DNA of 64,000 nucleotides from Tenericutes bacterium ADurb.BinA124. GTDB taxonomy: Bacteria; Bacillota_I; Bacilli_A; ML615J-28; CAG-698. Below, one piece after another: positions 1 to 8,760 of the stretch. Numbering within the stretch: the first letter of the stretch is position 1; each line of letters opens with the position of its first letter. The notes beneath the pieces were generated by a model. It saw only the letters and a list, made by a program, of their open reading frames with translations, was not told where the DNA came from and did not search any database. The stretch lies in the NCBI GenBank assembly GCA_002068415.1, contig MVZM01000002.1, positions 107,292 through 171,291 of the forward strand, in the 5' to 3' direction. The position numbers and the translations under genes were made by a program.

Positions 1-1455
1 TATCATATTTATTCCTATATTGGAATTAAACCCTTACCCATTTTGTTTTCGTTGTTGTTGTTTTTAGGGTTTATGGCTGGGCAGATTTTTTATCAATACC
101 ATCGCTTAACAAAACAAAACGAACTGACATTAACAAGGGACCGAAAAGCAGAACGACAAAGTTCTTCCTGGCTTTATCTTGTTTGTTTTGGTGGCTTGTT
201 AGTGGTTAATTTATTAATTAACCCGTTTCCCAAAGTTCAAGCTTTATTGACATTATTATTGGTTATCGGTTTTACCTTCATGTTTATTTCTTCATCCTTG
301 CGTTTGCTTTCGCGATTATGGCAAAAGAAAAAAACATTTTTCACTCTTTATTCCGTCAAACACTTATCACAAAACCGCATCACCCATAATTCCTTAAAAG
401 TAATTTTTATTTCATTAGTGGTTTTAGCGGTTTCCTTAACGATGATATCCATGTTTAAGACCACCAAGCGCTTAGCTTTCGATGAAATTAAAATGGATTA
501 TTTGATGACCAATATCTATGATTATGGAAATAATTTAAAAAATGATATCAATGCTAATTATGATATCGATGAGCTTAGTGAGGGGGCAGTATATCACGAA
601 ATAACCATGAATTTTGGAAACAATGAATCACGGATAATCAAATATGTTTTATCCATGGATTCGCTAGATATCAATCAGTTTTTTAATTACCAATTTCTTG
701 ATGATAGTCTTAATGATTTACAATTAACGAATCGCTTAGCAATTGTTTTACCGTACCAGTATGAAAAAATCGGTCGAATTAAAAAAGGCGATGTAGTAAT
801 ACTGTCTTTAGGTCGGACCATTCCCGAAGAACAATTTGAGGTGGTCGGTTTCTACAAAGGCTATAGTGAAATTCTCGCCTTTACCAATCTTCATTTAAGC
901 GATAAATATCAAGAGGCCCCGCTTGTTAACACCTTATTTATTAATAGCGATGATTCGCATTTGCAAAAGGATTTAATTAAGCGATATAGCAACCGCATGT
1001 ATTTCATTTTGGATGCCCAAGATTTGTTTCTCCAAGAAGTTGAGCGTTTGGTCGCTGTTGCTAATTTCTTGACTTTTATTGTTTGGGTGTTAGTTGGCTG
1101 TTTCGTCCTTGTGATTATGAATAATTCGTTGTTAGTCTTTTATTCTTTAAAAGCGGATTATGCGAAAATCAAGATTCTTGGATGTAAGGACGGGGAATTG
1201 TTTGTTAATATTTTGAAAGAGATAATTATTATCATGGCGCTGGCTTTAGTAGCTAGTTTTGTAAATGTCTTAATTGTTTTTGCGTTGTTTCCGTCACTGA
1301 TGATTATGGTTGGTTATTATTTTCAATACCAATACCATATCAGTGATGTGCTTTGGTATTTATTAATCGGAATTTTAGTCTTTTCACTAAGTTATGTTAA
1401 TTATTTCTTTAAAGTGAGAAATATGAACTTAGTAACAGAAACAATTAATTTATAG
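1..1455 (+). CDS. ABC transporter permease, FtsX/MacB-like (5' end outside window)
   Basis: The reading frame is open from base 1 with no stop, so the gene begins upstream of the window; a TTG at 43 is only an internal codon. About 484 residues are visible. Three hydrophobic segments lie near the visible start, followed by a hydrophilic region of roughly 190 residues that is probably outside the membrane, then three more membrane segments at the C-terminus. That order (TM, large extracytoplasmic domain, three TM) is the arrangement of FtsX-family permeases of MacB-type ABC exporters. No ATPase is visible; it may lie upstream. It ends 9 bp before a lipoprotein gene with a strong ribosome binding site, so the two are probably co-transcribed. 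The last residues, MNLVTETINL, recur as a vestige before the second lipoprotein gene. Family assignment is from topology, so the substrate is unknown. Confidence 0.7.
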   Translation, partial: YHIYSYIGIKPLPILFSLLLFLGFMAGQIFYQYHRLTKQNELTLTRDRKAERQSSSWLYLVCFGGLLVVNLLINPFPKVQALLTLLLVIGFTFMFISSSLRLLSRLWQKKKTFFTLYSVKHLSQNRITHNSLKVIFISLVVLAVSLTMISMFKTTKRLAFDEIKMDYLMTNIYDYGNNLKNDINANYDIDELSEGAVYHEITMNFGNNESRIIKYVLSMDSLDINQFFNYQFLDDSLNDLQLTNRLAIVLPYQYEKIGRIKKGDVVILSLGRTIPEEQFEVVGFYKGYSEILAFTNLHLSDKYQEAPLVNTLFINSDDSHLQKDLIKRYSNRMYFILDAQDLFLQEVERLVAVANFLTFIVWVLVGCFVLVIMNNSLLVFYSLKADYAKIKILGCKDGELFVNILKEIIIIMALALVASFVNVLIVFALFPSLMIMVGYYFQYQYHISDVLWYLLIGILVFSLSYVNYFFKVRNMNLVTETINL

Positions 1456-1464
1456 GAGGTTTTT

Positions 1465-3723
1465 ATGTTTAAAAAATTATTGTTTATTTTCCTTTTGATT
1501 TTCTCCGTTTTTGGCTTGGCGGCCTGTGACGGAGACGATACTCCTGATGTTGATAAAACGGAAAGTGTTGATGTTCCCATCAACTTAGCAATTTCCGGTA
1601 AAGTATTAACTTGGGATGCGGTTGAAAAAGCGACCGGATACATCGTTTATGTGAATGATGTGGAAAAGAAGACGGTCACAACCACTTCTTATGACTTTTC
1701 ATCTTTAAGTGGAGAAAATTTAATTTTCCAAGTGGTTGCGAAAGCCCCGAAGGGCATGAACAACTCTGCTAAAAGTGTGACGATTGCCTATATGGCTGAT
1801 CCGGAAGCAGAAATTAAAGCCATTAACACGCTTCTTAATGAGATTGCTCCGGGAACTCCGAAAGGTGTTGCGGAAGAACTTGTTCGTAAAGGGATGACCG
1901 GCGATGATATGCAAGTTCTTAAAGATGCAGTTACGACCTTAATGGCGGATATGGAAGCCGCTGATGGCGATCCGGTTTTATCCAATGCGGCTTTAAAGAA
2001 ATTCTTGGCGACGAAGATTAATGTTGAAGCGGTTGTCAGTGCCGGATTAATTTTGGCCGTACCTAGCATTGATGAGCAAATTACCCATGCTCAAGAACGG
2101 ATTGAATGGTATCAAAGCGAGATTGACCAATTTGGTCCAAGTGATTATTATGCAAGCATGATTGCGGAATACCAAAGCGAAAAAGAAATGTTGACCAATA
2201 TGAAGGCGTTGATTGCGTCTTCCCGTGATGAAATCGTCTTAGTTGCTACGAAGACCGTTAATTATTTAATTACCTTACAAACAAAAGTTACCGATGATTT
2301 AATTACTAAAATTAAAGATATTGCGGAAACAGAAGACCAAAGTGATTTAACAGCGGATGAAATCGTGGTTGTAAAAGACGAAATCGTTGATTTGTTTATG
2401 GAAAACTTACCGTCCGTGAATGATTTGGCGTTAGTTTATGAATTGCTAGCCACCGGTTACGGTCAATTCTTGGAAAGCAATGACTTAACAACATTATTGT
2501 CCGATTCATCGGCATCCTTTGCTGCATCAACAGTCTTGTCGATTAAGTTTTCGCTAAAAATGCTTGATTCCTTTGATAAAGCTTTCATTGCTAAAGTTTT
2601 AAATTTCGCAAACAGTGATGAACCTTACCAAGTTATCGAAAGCGAAATCATTATTGCTTTGATAGTACATTTAAAGAATTTTAAAGATGATAACCAAAAG
2701 TTGCTTGACGAAATTGAAGCCGTTTTCACTAACGAACAAAAGGAAGCCTTATTCCAAGGTTATATGCAAACCATGACTGCTGTCATGCTTAAGAGTGTTG
2801 GGGACGAATTCCCATCATCGTTTGCTAATACTAAATTAACCTACGCTTTAGTTGATGGAGCTTCTGCGGTCTTTGAAGATATGGTGGATAAAGCCTTGAC
2901 TAAATTTGTCGCTACCGATGGTGAATTACTGCGCAAAATAGTTATTTTGGAATCCTTTGTTTATGATTGGGATTGGGAGACGGATACTGATACCTTCTAC
3001 AATTCCGCAACCGGCGAAACTTATAAAAATTGGCATGAATACTATGATGCTCAAGATGAAGCTGGATTAGTGGTCCTTAAAGAAGCCCTTACTTATTATG
3101 CCCCAACTTTAGGAACTTTAACAAATGCGCAAATTACGGCCCTTATTGATATGATTGTTGCCGGTGTTCCGGTAGAAGAAATTGCGACCGAAATGGAAAT
3201 GACCAAAGCCGAAGCACAAGCGGTAGTTGATCTTGGGGAAGGATTAATCCGTAAAGTTCTTCCTAATCTTCATACTTTAGTTAAAAGCTTAATGGCTTAT
3301 GTTGTTACAAACGACATGATTACCAAAATTAAGACATTGGAAGCAACGATTGATAGTTATGAAGGTGAAGACTTTGAAGAATATGATCACAATATGACGG
3401 CCATCTTTATTTCGACTCATTTAAGTGCCTACTTAACAAATGCTAACCAAAGCCTTATTCGTGGTATTATTACCGATTTAGCCACCTTTGCCAAGAACGA
3501 ATCTATTTATCCTTTGTTGGGAGCTACTTCCCTTACTGATGTTACGGAAATGGAAACGATGGTAAATGGTACTTTTGATCAGATTGTTTCTTTAGCGGGC
3601 GAAATTAAGGATTACAAGATTGCAACATTAACTCAAGCCCAAAAAGCCAAGATTGAAGAGTTTGGATCACTTGTGGCATTTTTGTTTGATGGACCGGATC
3701 AAGATGATGGACCGGTTAAATAA
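1465..3723 (+). CDS. large lipoprotein with one Fn3-like repeat (paralogue A)
   Basis: A protein of 752 residues with a lipoprotein signal peptide: KK near the start, a hydrophobic core and the lipobox LAAC with the lipidated cysteine at residue 21. RBS AGGAGG sits 7 bp upstream of ATG. After an acidic linker comes one Fn3-like module of about 80 residues containing LTWDAV and YIVYVNDVEK. The remaining 600 residues are mostly helical and acidic, with no recognised catalytic motif. It is closely similar throughout to the next lipoprotein gene, which carries four copies of the module. Likely anchored on the outer face of the membrane. It follows the permease directly and could be an accessory or substrate-binding partner, which is inference. 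Function unknown. Confidence 0.85.
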   Translation: MFKKLLFIFLLIFSVFGLAACDGDDTPDVDKTESVDVPINLAISGKVLTWDAVEKATGYIVYVNDVEKKTVTTTSYDFSSLSGENLIFQVVAKAPKGMNNSAKSVTIAYMADPEAEIKAINTLLNEIAPGTPKGVAEELVRKGMTGDDMQVLKDAVTTLMADMEAADGDPVLSNAALKKFLATKINVEAVVSAGLILAVPSIDEQITHAQERIEWYQSEIDQFGPSDYYASMIAEYQSEKEMLTNMKALIASSRDEIVLVATKTVNYLITLQTKVTDDLITKIKDIAETEDQSDLTADEIVVVKDEIVDLFMENLPSVNDLALVYELLATGYGQFLESNDLTTLLSDSSASFAASTVLSIKFSLKMLDSFDKAFIAKVLNFANSDEPYQVIESEIIIALIVHLKNFKDDNQKLLDEIEAVFTNEQKEALFQGYMQTMTAVMLKSVGDEFPSSFANTKLTYALVDGASAVFEDMVDKALTKFVATDGELLRKIVILESFVYDWDWETDTDTFYNSATGETYKNWHEYYDAQDEAGLVVLKEALTYYAPTLGTLTNAQITALIDMIVAGVPVEEIATEMEMTKAEAQAVVDLGEGLIRKVLPNLHTLVKSLMAYVVTNDMITKIKTLEATIDSYEGEDFEEYDHNMTAIFISTHLSAYLTNANQSLIRGIITDLATFAKNESIYPLLGATSLTDVTEMETMVNGTFDQIVSLAGEIKDYKIATLTQAQKAKIEEFGSLVAFLFDGPDQDDGPVK

Positions 3724-3731
3724 AACCCCTA

Positions 3732-3762
3732 GACCGAAAGGCGACTTTCGGTCTTTTTTTTT
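3732..3762 (+). terminator. rho-independent terminator after lipoprotein A
   Basis: Perfect 9-bp stem (GACCGAAAG with CTTTCGGTC), GCGA tetraloop and a run of nine T. The same hairpin ends the second lipoprotein gene, so it was part of the duplicated unit. Confidence 0.93.
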
Positions 3763-3823
3763 ACAATTATGAAAACCTTTTTAAAAAAATTATCTAAAAT
3801 AATGGTATTGCTAAGTTAAGCTA

Positions 3824-3832
3824 TGGTATAAT
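3824..3832 (+). promoter_or_regulatory. extended -10 promoter for lipoprotein B
   Basis: TGGTATAAT (TG-n-TATAAT) with no good -35 at 17 bp spacing. It would give a leader of about 210 nt before the second lipoprotein gene. The same ATGGTATAAT core occurs at several other genes in the window. Confidence 0.55.
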
Positions 3833-3954
3833 AAGCAAGACATAATCATGGGTTTAAAAAACAATCAGGTGTTAAACTAAAGATGGTTTTGTCCATTGCT
3901 TTGTTTTCTGGTAATCTTTAATTTCTAATCGCTTAAGGTTAGGGATATCATTGA

Positions 3955-4046
3955 TGACATTTTACTTTTATACAAATTGATGTCAATTATTTCCTTAAAG
4001 AAAGATGAATTTAGTAACGAAAGCAATTAATTTAGAGGAGGGATTT
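3955..4046 (+). repeat. vestigial copy of the permease 3' end upstream of lipoprotein B
   Basis: The stretch just before lipoprotein B resembles bases about 1370-1464: AATTATTTC, CTTTAAAG, GAATTTAGTAACGAAAGC and AATTAATTTA each have a close match in the last codons of the permease and its RBS spacer. It translates to MNLVTKAINL, almost the permease C-terminus, but here the stop is lost and it runs in frame into the lipoprotein. It marks the left edge of the ancestral tandem duplication. Confidence 0.75.
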
Positions 4047-7001
4047 ATGTTGAAAAAATTTTTGTTTATTTTTCTTTTGCTTTTCTCCGTTTTTGGTTTA
4101 GCGGCTTGTAACGATGACAATAAACCAAAGGAAACGGAAAGTGTTGATGTTCCCGTTAATCTGGTGATTTCCGATAAAGTGTTAACTTGGGATGCGGTTG
4201 CCAAAGCCACCGGCTACATCGTTTATGTGAATGATGTGGAAAAAGCAACAGTCACCACCACATCTTATGATTTTTCCGCTTTAAGTGAGGAAAAGTTAGT
4301 TTTCCAAGTGGTTGCGAAAGCTCCGAAAGGGATGACTAACTCCCAAAAAAGCGCCGCCCTTAGCTATACGACGGCCGCTGTCTTAAGTGCTCCCGCTAAC
4401 CTTGCTTTTAAGGGTAAGGTATTAACTTGGGATGCGGTTAAACAAGCCACCGGCTATATCGTTTATGTGAATAATGTGGAAAAAGCAACGGTTACAAGTA
4501 ATTCTTATGATTTTTCCGCTTTAACCGGTGACAAATTACTTTTCCAAGTAGTTGCGAAAGCCCCGAAAGGGATGGCTGATTCCCCTAAAAGTGCTTCGAT
4601 TACCTATACGGCCGCTATTGTCTTGAGTGCCCCTGTTAATCTTGCTTTCAACGGGAAAGTATTAACTTGGGATGCCGTTAAACAAGCTACCGAGTACATC
4701 GTTTATGTAAATGATGTTGAAAAAGCAACAGTCACCACCACATCTTATGATTTTTCTTCTTTGAGTGGAGACAATTTAGTTTTCCAAGTGGTTGCGAAAG
4801 CCCCGAAGGGGATGGTTAACTCTCCAAAGAGTGCCGCGCTTACCTATAGTACAACGGCAGCTGAAATAAGTGCTCCGGTTAATCTAGAGATTTCCGGTAA
4901 AGTGTTAACTTGGGATGCGGTTAAACAAGCCACTGGATACATCATCTATGTAAATGATGTTGAAAAAGCGACAGTTACTACCACATCTTATAACTTTTCC
5001 GCTTTAACTGGCGACAAATTAGTTTTCCAAGTGGTTGCGAAAGCCCCGAAGGGGATGAACAACTCTGCTAAAAGTGTAATGATTGCCTATATAGCTAATC
5101 CGACAGCGGAGATTACGGCGGTTAAAAATCTTCTTGATGAAATTATGCCGGAGGTTTCGGATATTGCTGCGGAAGAACTTGTTCGCAAAGGGATGACCGG
5201 TGCGGATGTGGAAGCTCTTAAAGCAGCTGTTGAAACCTTATTGGCGGATATGGAAGCCGCCGATGGTGATCCAGTCTTATCCAATGCCGCCTTAAAGACA
5301 TTTTTAGCGACCAAGTTTAATATTGAAGCCCTTGTCAGTACAGGATTAGTGTTGGCTGGCCCCGGCATTGATGAAGAAATTGCCAACATTGAAGAAGAGA
5401 TTGATTGGTATCAAAATGAGATTGATCAATATGGTCCAAGTGATTATTATCAAAGCCGAATAGATGAATTAACAAATGAAAAAGAAATGTTAATCAACAT
5501 GAAGGCAATGATTGCGTCTTCGCGTGATGAAATGGTCTTAGTTGCCACGAAGACGGTTGATTATTTAATTACTTTACAAACAAAAGTTACCGATGATTTT
5601 ATTCTCAATGTTCAAAATCTTGTGGAATCAAATGGCCCAAGGTTTTTAACAGCTGATGAAATCGTGGTTGTAAAAGATGAATTCGTTGATTTGTTCATGG
5701 ATAACTTACCATCCGTGGATGATTTAAAATTGGTTTATGAATTACTGGCCACCGGCTATGGCCAATTCTTAGAGGACAACGACTTAACAGCTTTATTGTC
5801 CGATTTGTCGACGGCTTTTGCTACATCAACAAATTTGTCGATTAAGTTCTCACTGAAAATGCTTGATGCCTTTGATAAAGCGTTCTTTGAGGAAGTTTTA
5901 GCCTTAGTTAATGGTGAAGATTCTGAGCAAATTGTCCAAAGCGAAATTATTATTTTAGTAATTACCTATTTAAAGAATTTTAAAGACGCTAACCAAGCGC
6001 TCATTGATGAAATCGAAGCTGTTTTCACCGATGAACAAAAGGAAAGTTTGTACCAAGGCTATTTGCAAACCATGCTTAAAATTATGGAAACTAGCGGTGG
6101 AGAATTACCGTTCTCACTTGCGGGTATGCAATTAAGCTATGCTTTAATTGAAGGTTCTTTCGCTGTCTTTGAAGATATGATGGATAAAGCCCTGACTAAA
6201 TTTGTCACCACTGATGGTGAGTTACTCCGCAAAATTGTTATTTCGGATTCCTTTGTTTATGATTGGGATTGGGAGAATGATGTTGAGTATTACTATAATG
6301 AGGCTACGGGCGAAACTTATGACAATTGGGATGATTTTTACAACGCTCAAAATGAGGCGGAGTTAGCAGTCATTAAAGAAGCGCTCACCTATTATGCTCC
6401 AACTTTAGGAACCTTAAGCAATGCACAAATAACGACGCTTATCGATATGATTGTTGCCAGTGTTCCGGTGGAAGCGATTGCGACCGAATTGGACATGACT
6501 GCGGATGAAGCACAAGCGCTTGTTGATCTTGCGGAAGGGCTATTGGGTGATGTGCTTCCGAATCTTCATACTTTAGTTAAGAATTATATGGATTATGTTG
6601 TTACGAATGACCTTATTACTAAAATTAAAGCTTTGGAAGAAACGATTGCCAGTTATGAAGGTGAAGACTTTGAAGAATATGATCACAATATGACCATCAT
6701 CTTTATTTCCAAGCATTTAGATGCTTTCTTAACAAGTGCCAATCAAAGCCTTGTTCGTGGTATCATTAGCGATGTCGCCACCTTTGTCAAGGACGAATCC
6801 ATTTATCCTTTGCTTGGAGCAAGTTCCGTCGCTGATGTTACGGAGATGGAAACGATGGTAAATGATACTTTTGATGAACTCGTTACTTTAGTGTCGGTAA
6901 TTAAGGATTACAATGCTGAAACTTTAACGCTCGAACAAGAGGAAAAAATTATTGATTTTAGTTCGCTTGTGGAATTTTTGTTTGGGGGACCTGCTGAATA
7001 A
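4047..7001 (+). CDS. large lipoprotein with four Fn3-like repeats (paralogue B)
   Basis: A protein of 984 residues. I start it at ATG 4047, not the in-frame ATG at 4005, because GAGGAGGG ends 4 bp upstream and the lipoprotein signal begins there (MLKK, hydrophobic core, lipobox LAAC, cysteine 21). The 14 extra codons upstream are a duplicated piece of the permease tail. Four Fn3-like modules of about 80 residues follow, each with LTWDAV, a YIVYVN or YIIYVN strand and VVAKAPKGM, then about 600 residues that align with paralogue A. The C-terminal part is helical and acidic with no recognised enzyme motif. Surface-anchored by its lipid. Own promoter and terminator. The repeat difference (four here, one in the neighbour) points to repeat gain or loss after duplication. 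Function unknown; adhesion or transport accessory roles are guesses. Confidence 0.87.
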   Translation: MLKKFLFIFLLLFSVFGLAACNDDNKPKETESVDVPVNLVISDKVLTWDAVAKATGYIVYVNDVEKATVTTTSYDFSALSEEKLVFQVVAKAPKGMTNSQKSAALSYTTAAVLSAPANLAFKGKVLTWDAVKQATGYIVYVNNVEKATVTSNSYDFSALTGDKLLFQVVAKAPKGMADSPKSASITYTAAIVLSAPVNLAFNGKVLTWDAVKQATEYIVYVNDVEKATVTTTSYDFSSLSGDNLVFQVVAKAPKGMVNSPKSAALTYSTTAAEISAPVNLEISGKVLTWDAVKQATGYIIYVNDVEKATVTTTSYNFSALTGDKLVFQVVAKAPKGMNNSAKSVMIAYIANPTAEITAVKNLLDEIMPEVSDIAAEELVRKGMTGADVEALKAAVETLLADMEAADGDPVLSNAALKTFLATKFNIEALVSTGLVLAGPGIDEEIANIEEEIDWYQNEIDQYGPSDYYQSRIDELTNEKEMLINMKAMIASSRDEMVLVATKTVDYLITLQTKVTDDFILNVQNLVESNGPRFLTADEIVVVKDEFVDLFMDNLPSVDDLKLVYELLATGYGQFLEDNDLTALLSDLSTAFATSTNLSIKFSLKMLDAFDKAFFEEVLALVNGEDSEQIVQSEIIILVITYLKNFKDANQALIDEIEAVFTDEQKESLYQGYLQTMLKIMETSGGELPFSLAGMQLSYALIEGSFAVFEDMMDKALTKFVTTDGELLRKIVISDSFVYDWDWENDVEYYYNEATGETYDNWDDFYNAQNEAELAVIKEALTYYAPTLGTLSNAQITTLIDMIVASVPVEAIATELDMTADEAQALVDLAEGLLGDVLPNLHTLVKNYMDYVVTNDLITKIKALEETIASYEGEDFEEYDHNMTIIFISKHLDAFLTSANQSLVRGIISDVATFVKDESIYPLLGASSVADVTEMETMVNDTFDELVTLVSVIKDYNAETLTLEQEEKIIDFSSLVEFLFGGPAE
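4150..5095 (+). repeat. four tandem 240-bp repeats encoding Fn3-like modules
   Basis: The sequence TTAACTTGGGATGC recurs at about 4182, 4422, 4662 and 4905, giving periods of 240, 240 and 243 bp. Each unit encodes one 80-residue module. Units differ mostly by synonymous and conservative changes, and the final unit is closest to the single module of paralogue A (both lead into AKSV..IAY). Confidence 0.92.
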
Positions 7002-7009
7002 ACTCTTTA

Positions 7010-7038
7010 GACCGAAAGGCGACTTTCGGTCTTTTTTT
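7010..7038 (+). terminator. rho-independent terminator after lipoprotein B
   Basis: Stem GACCGAAAG/CTTTCGGTC with a GCGA loop and seven T. The hairpin is identical to the one after paralogue A. Confidence 0.93.
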
Positions 7039-7062
7039 ATGGAAAAATATATATGCTTTGTG

Positions 7063-7091
7063 TGGAAAAAAAATCAAAATTGTAGTATAAT
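7063..7091 (+). promoter_or_regulatory. candidate promoter of the uppS-cdsA-dxr-rseP cluster
   Basis: TATAAT at 7086-7091 with a weak -35 (TGGAAA, 7063-7068) 17 bp upstream. It would leave a short leader before uppS. Confidence 0.5.
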
Positions 7092-7108
7092 ACCTTAATG
7101 GTGAAATT

Positions 7109-7816
7109 ATGAGAATCCCAACAACAACATTTACAAAACTGCCAAATCATGTGGCCATTATCATGGACGGCAATGGCACCTGGGCCAAAAAACGGGGTTT
7201 ACCGCGGACGATGGGACATCGTCAAGGTGCTAAAACCTTATTGGAAGTAGTTAAAGCCAGCCAAAGCATTGGTATTAAGTATTTAACTGTTTTTGCTTTC
7301 AGTACGGAAAATTGGTCCCGCCCGCAAGAAGAAGTGGATTATTTGATGAAGCTGCCCTTTGAGTTTTTAGCTCAGTATCAAGACGATTTTCAAAAAAGTG
7401 AGATTAAATTTCAAGCGATCGGTAAAATAGATGATTTACCGGAACCCCTACAAGCAAAAATTAAGGAAGTCGAACAACAAAGCCTTAACAACACCGGTTT
7501 AAACCTCATTGTTGCCGTTAATTATGGTGGACATGAAGAAATCGTTCACGCTTGCAATCAGTTGCTTAAGCAAAATAAAAACATGATTACAGAAGCGGAC
7601 TTTGTTGCGCAATTATATACCAACAACATCCCCGATGTTGATTTATTAATTAGAACGAGCGGGCAGATGCGCATCAGCAATTTTTTGCTGTGGCAGATTG
7701 CTTATAGCGAAATATATTTTACCGAAGTATTGTGGCCGGACTTTCACAAAAAAGAATTGATTAAAGCTCTCAAAGCATACGAAAGTCGGGATCGACGTTT
7801 TGGAGGCATCAAGTGA
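7109..7816 (+). CDS. uppS: isoprenyl transferase (undecaprenyl diphosphate synthase family)
   Basis: Cytosolic cis-prenyltransferase that adds isopentenyl units to farnesyl diphosphate to make the C55 lipid carrier. 235 residues, the usual length. Visible signatures are HVAIIMDGNG (catalytic Asp20), GHRQGA, TVFAFSTENWSRP and, near the C-terminus, DLLIRTSGQMRISNFLLWQ and YFTEVLWPDF. One family residue differs: the DGNGRWA motif reads DGNGTWA, putting Thr24 where an arginine that contacts the diphosphate is normally found. ATG 7109 has a weak RBS (GGTG). It overlaps cdsA by 4 bp and heads a four-gene cluster of lipid and membrane functions. Confidence 0.95.
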   Translation: MRIPTTTFTKLPNHVAIIMDGNGTWAKKRGLPRTMGHRQGAKTLLEVVKASQSIGIKYLTVFAFSTENWSRPQEEVDYLMKLPFEFLAQYQDDFQKSEIKFQAIGKIDDLPEPLQAKIKEVEQQSLNNTGLNLIVAVNYGGHEEIVHACNQLLKQNKNMITEADFVAQLYTNNIPDVDLLIRTSGQMRISNFLLWQIAYSEIYFTEVLWPDFHKKELIKALKAYESRDRRFGGIK

Positions 7817-8760
7817 AAAAACGGATTATTACCGGAGCCATTTTAATGGCGATTCTTATTCCTTTAATTGTAATTGATCATCAAATTTATCCGCTGGTCG
7901 GCATTCTCTTTTTGATAGTGGGGATTTTTTTAAGCATGGTTGCTGCCTATGAAATGATGAATATGTTTTACCAAAAATATCCATCTTTAAAATTGTTGCG
8001 GTATTTAGTACCCATCTTTTCCGGAATCCTCGTTTATACAGTTTATTTATCAACCACGAAGGGATTGGATATCAATGATATTTCGGCGGCCAGCTTTGTT
8101 TATCACTTTTTAGTGGTAGTAATGTTAATGATTTTCATCATTATTTCCCTAGGGATTATTATCTTTACCAAATCGTCAACGGCTTATGATATGATGGCTG
8201 TGATTATGACGCTTGTTTATTGCGGTTTGGTCATGGGTTATGTTATCAGTATCCGTTATATTGAACCTTTTCCGTTTCGTGAAGGTTCGATTAATTTAAT
8301 TTTTCGTGGTGGTCGAAGTTTTGCCTATTTATATTCCATTGTTTTAGGAACCGACACCTTCGCTTATTTATTCGGTATAAAATTCGGAAAACATAAATTA
8401 TGTGCGGAAATCAGCCCTAAAAAAACTACGGAAGGGGCTGTGGCGGGCTTGGTTTTTGGCAGTTTGTTTGGGGTTGCTTCTGTTTTCATCTTTAAAATCG
8501 GCAATCCTGCCAATACAGCGGAAACCTTTATCATCATTGGTGGGTCCTTAGTTATCTCCATGATTATTTCTTGTTCCGTTCAAATTGGGGATTTGGTGGC
8601 TTCGAAAATTAAACGAACTTATGAAATTAAAGATTTTGGAAAAGTTTTTCCGGGTCATGGTGGTGTTTTGGACCGCTTTGATAGTTTAATTTATGCCGGG
8701 GCCGTCTTTTACATCATTGTTCAACTGATGCAATTATTTGTTATCGGAGTTGTGGAATGA
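7813..8760 (+). CDS. cdsA: phosphatidate cytidylyltransferase
   Basis: Integral membrane enzyme that makes CDP-diacylglycerol from phosphatidic acid and CTP, the branch point for anionic phospholipids. 315 residues with about seven to eight hydrophobic segments. The C-terminal CDS signature is present: SKIKRTYEIKDFG followed by FPGHGGVLDRFDS. The GTG start overlaps the uppS stop (GTGA), which means translational coupling; the stop overlaps the dxr start in the same way. Slightly longer than the usual 260-280 residues because of the region between the first membrane segments. Confidence 0.94.
   Translation: MKKRIITGAILMAILIPLIVIDHQIYPLVGILFLIVGIFLSMVAAYEMMNMFYQKYPSLKLLRYLVPIFSGILVYTVYLSTTKGLDINDISAASFVYHFLVVVMLMIFIIISLGIIIFTKSSTAYDMMAVIMTLVYCGLVMGYVISIRYIEPFPFREGSINLIFRGGRSFAYLYSIVLGTDTFAYLFGIKFGKHKLCAEISPKKTTEGAVAGLVFGSLFGVASVFIFKIGNPANTAETFIIIGGSLVISMIISCSVQIGDLVASKIKRTYEIKDFGKVFPGHGGVLDRFDSLIYAGAVFYIIVQLMQLFVIGVVE

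Noticed and set aside
43..45. TTG at 43 as start of the permease gene
   Set aside because: The frame is open to base 1 and there is no RBS, so the gene simply begins outside the window.
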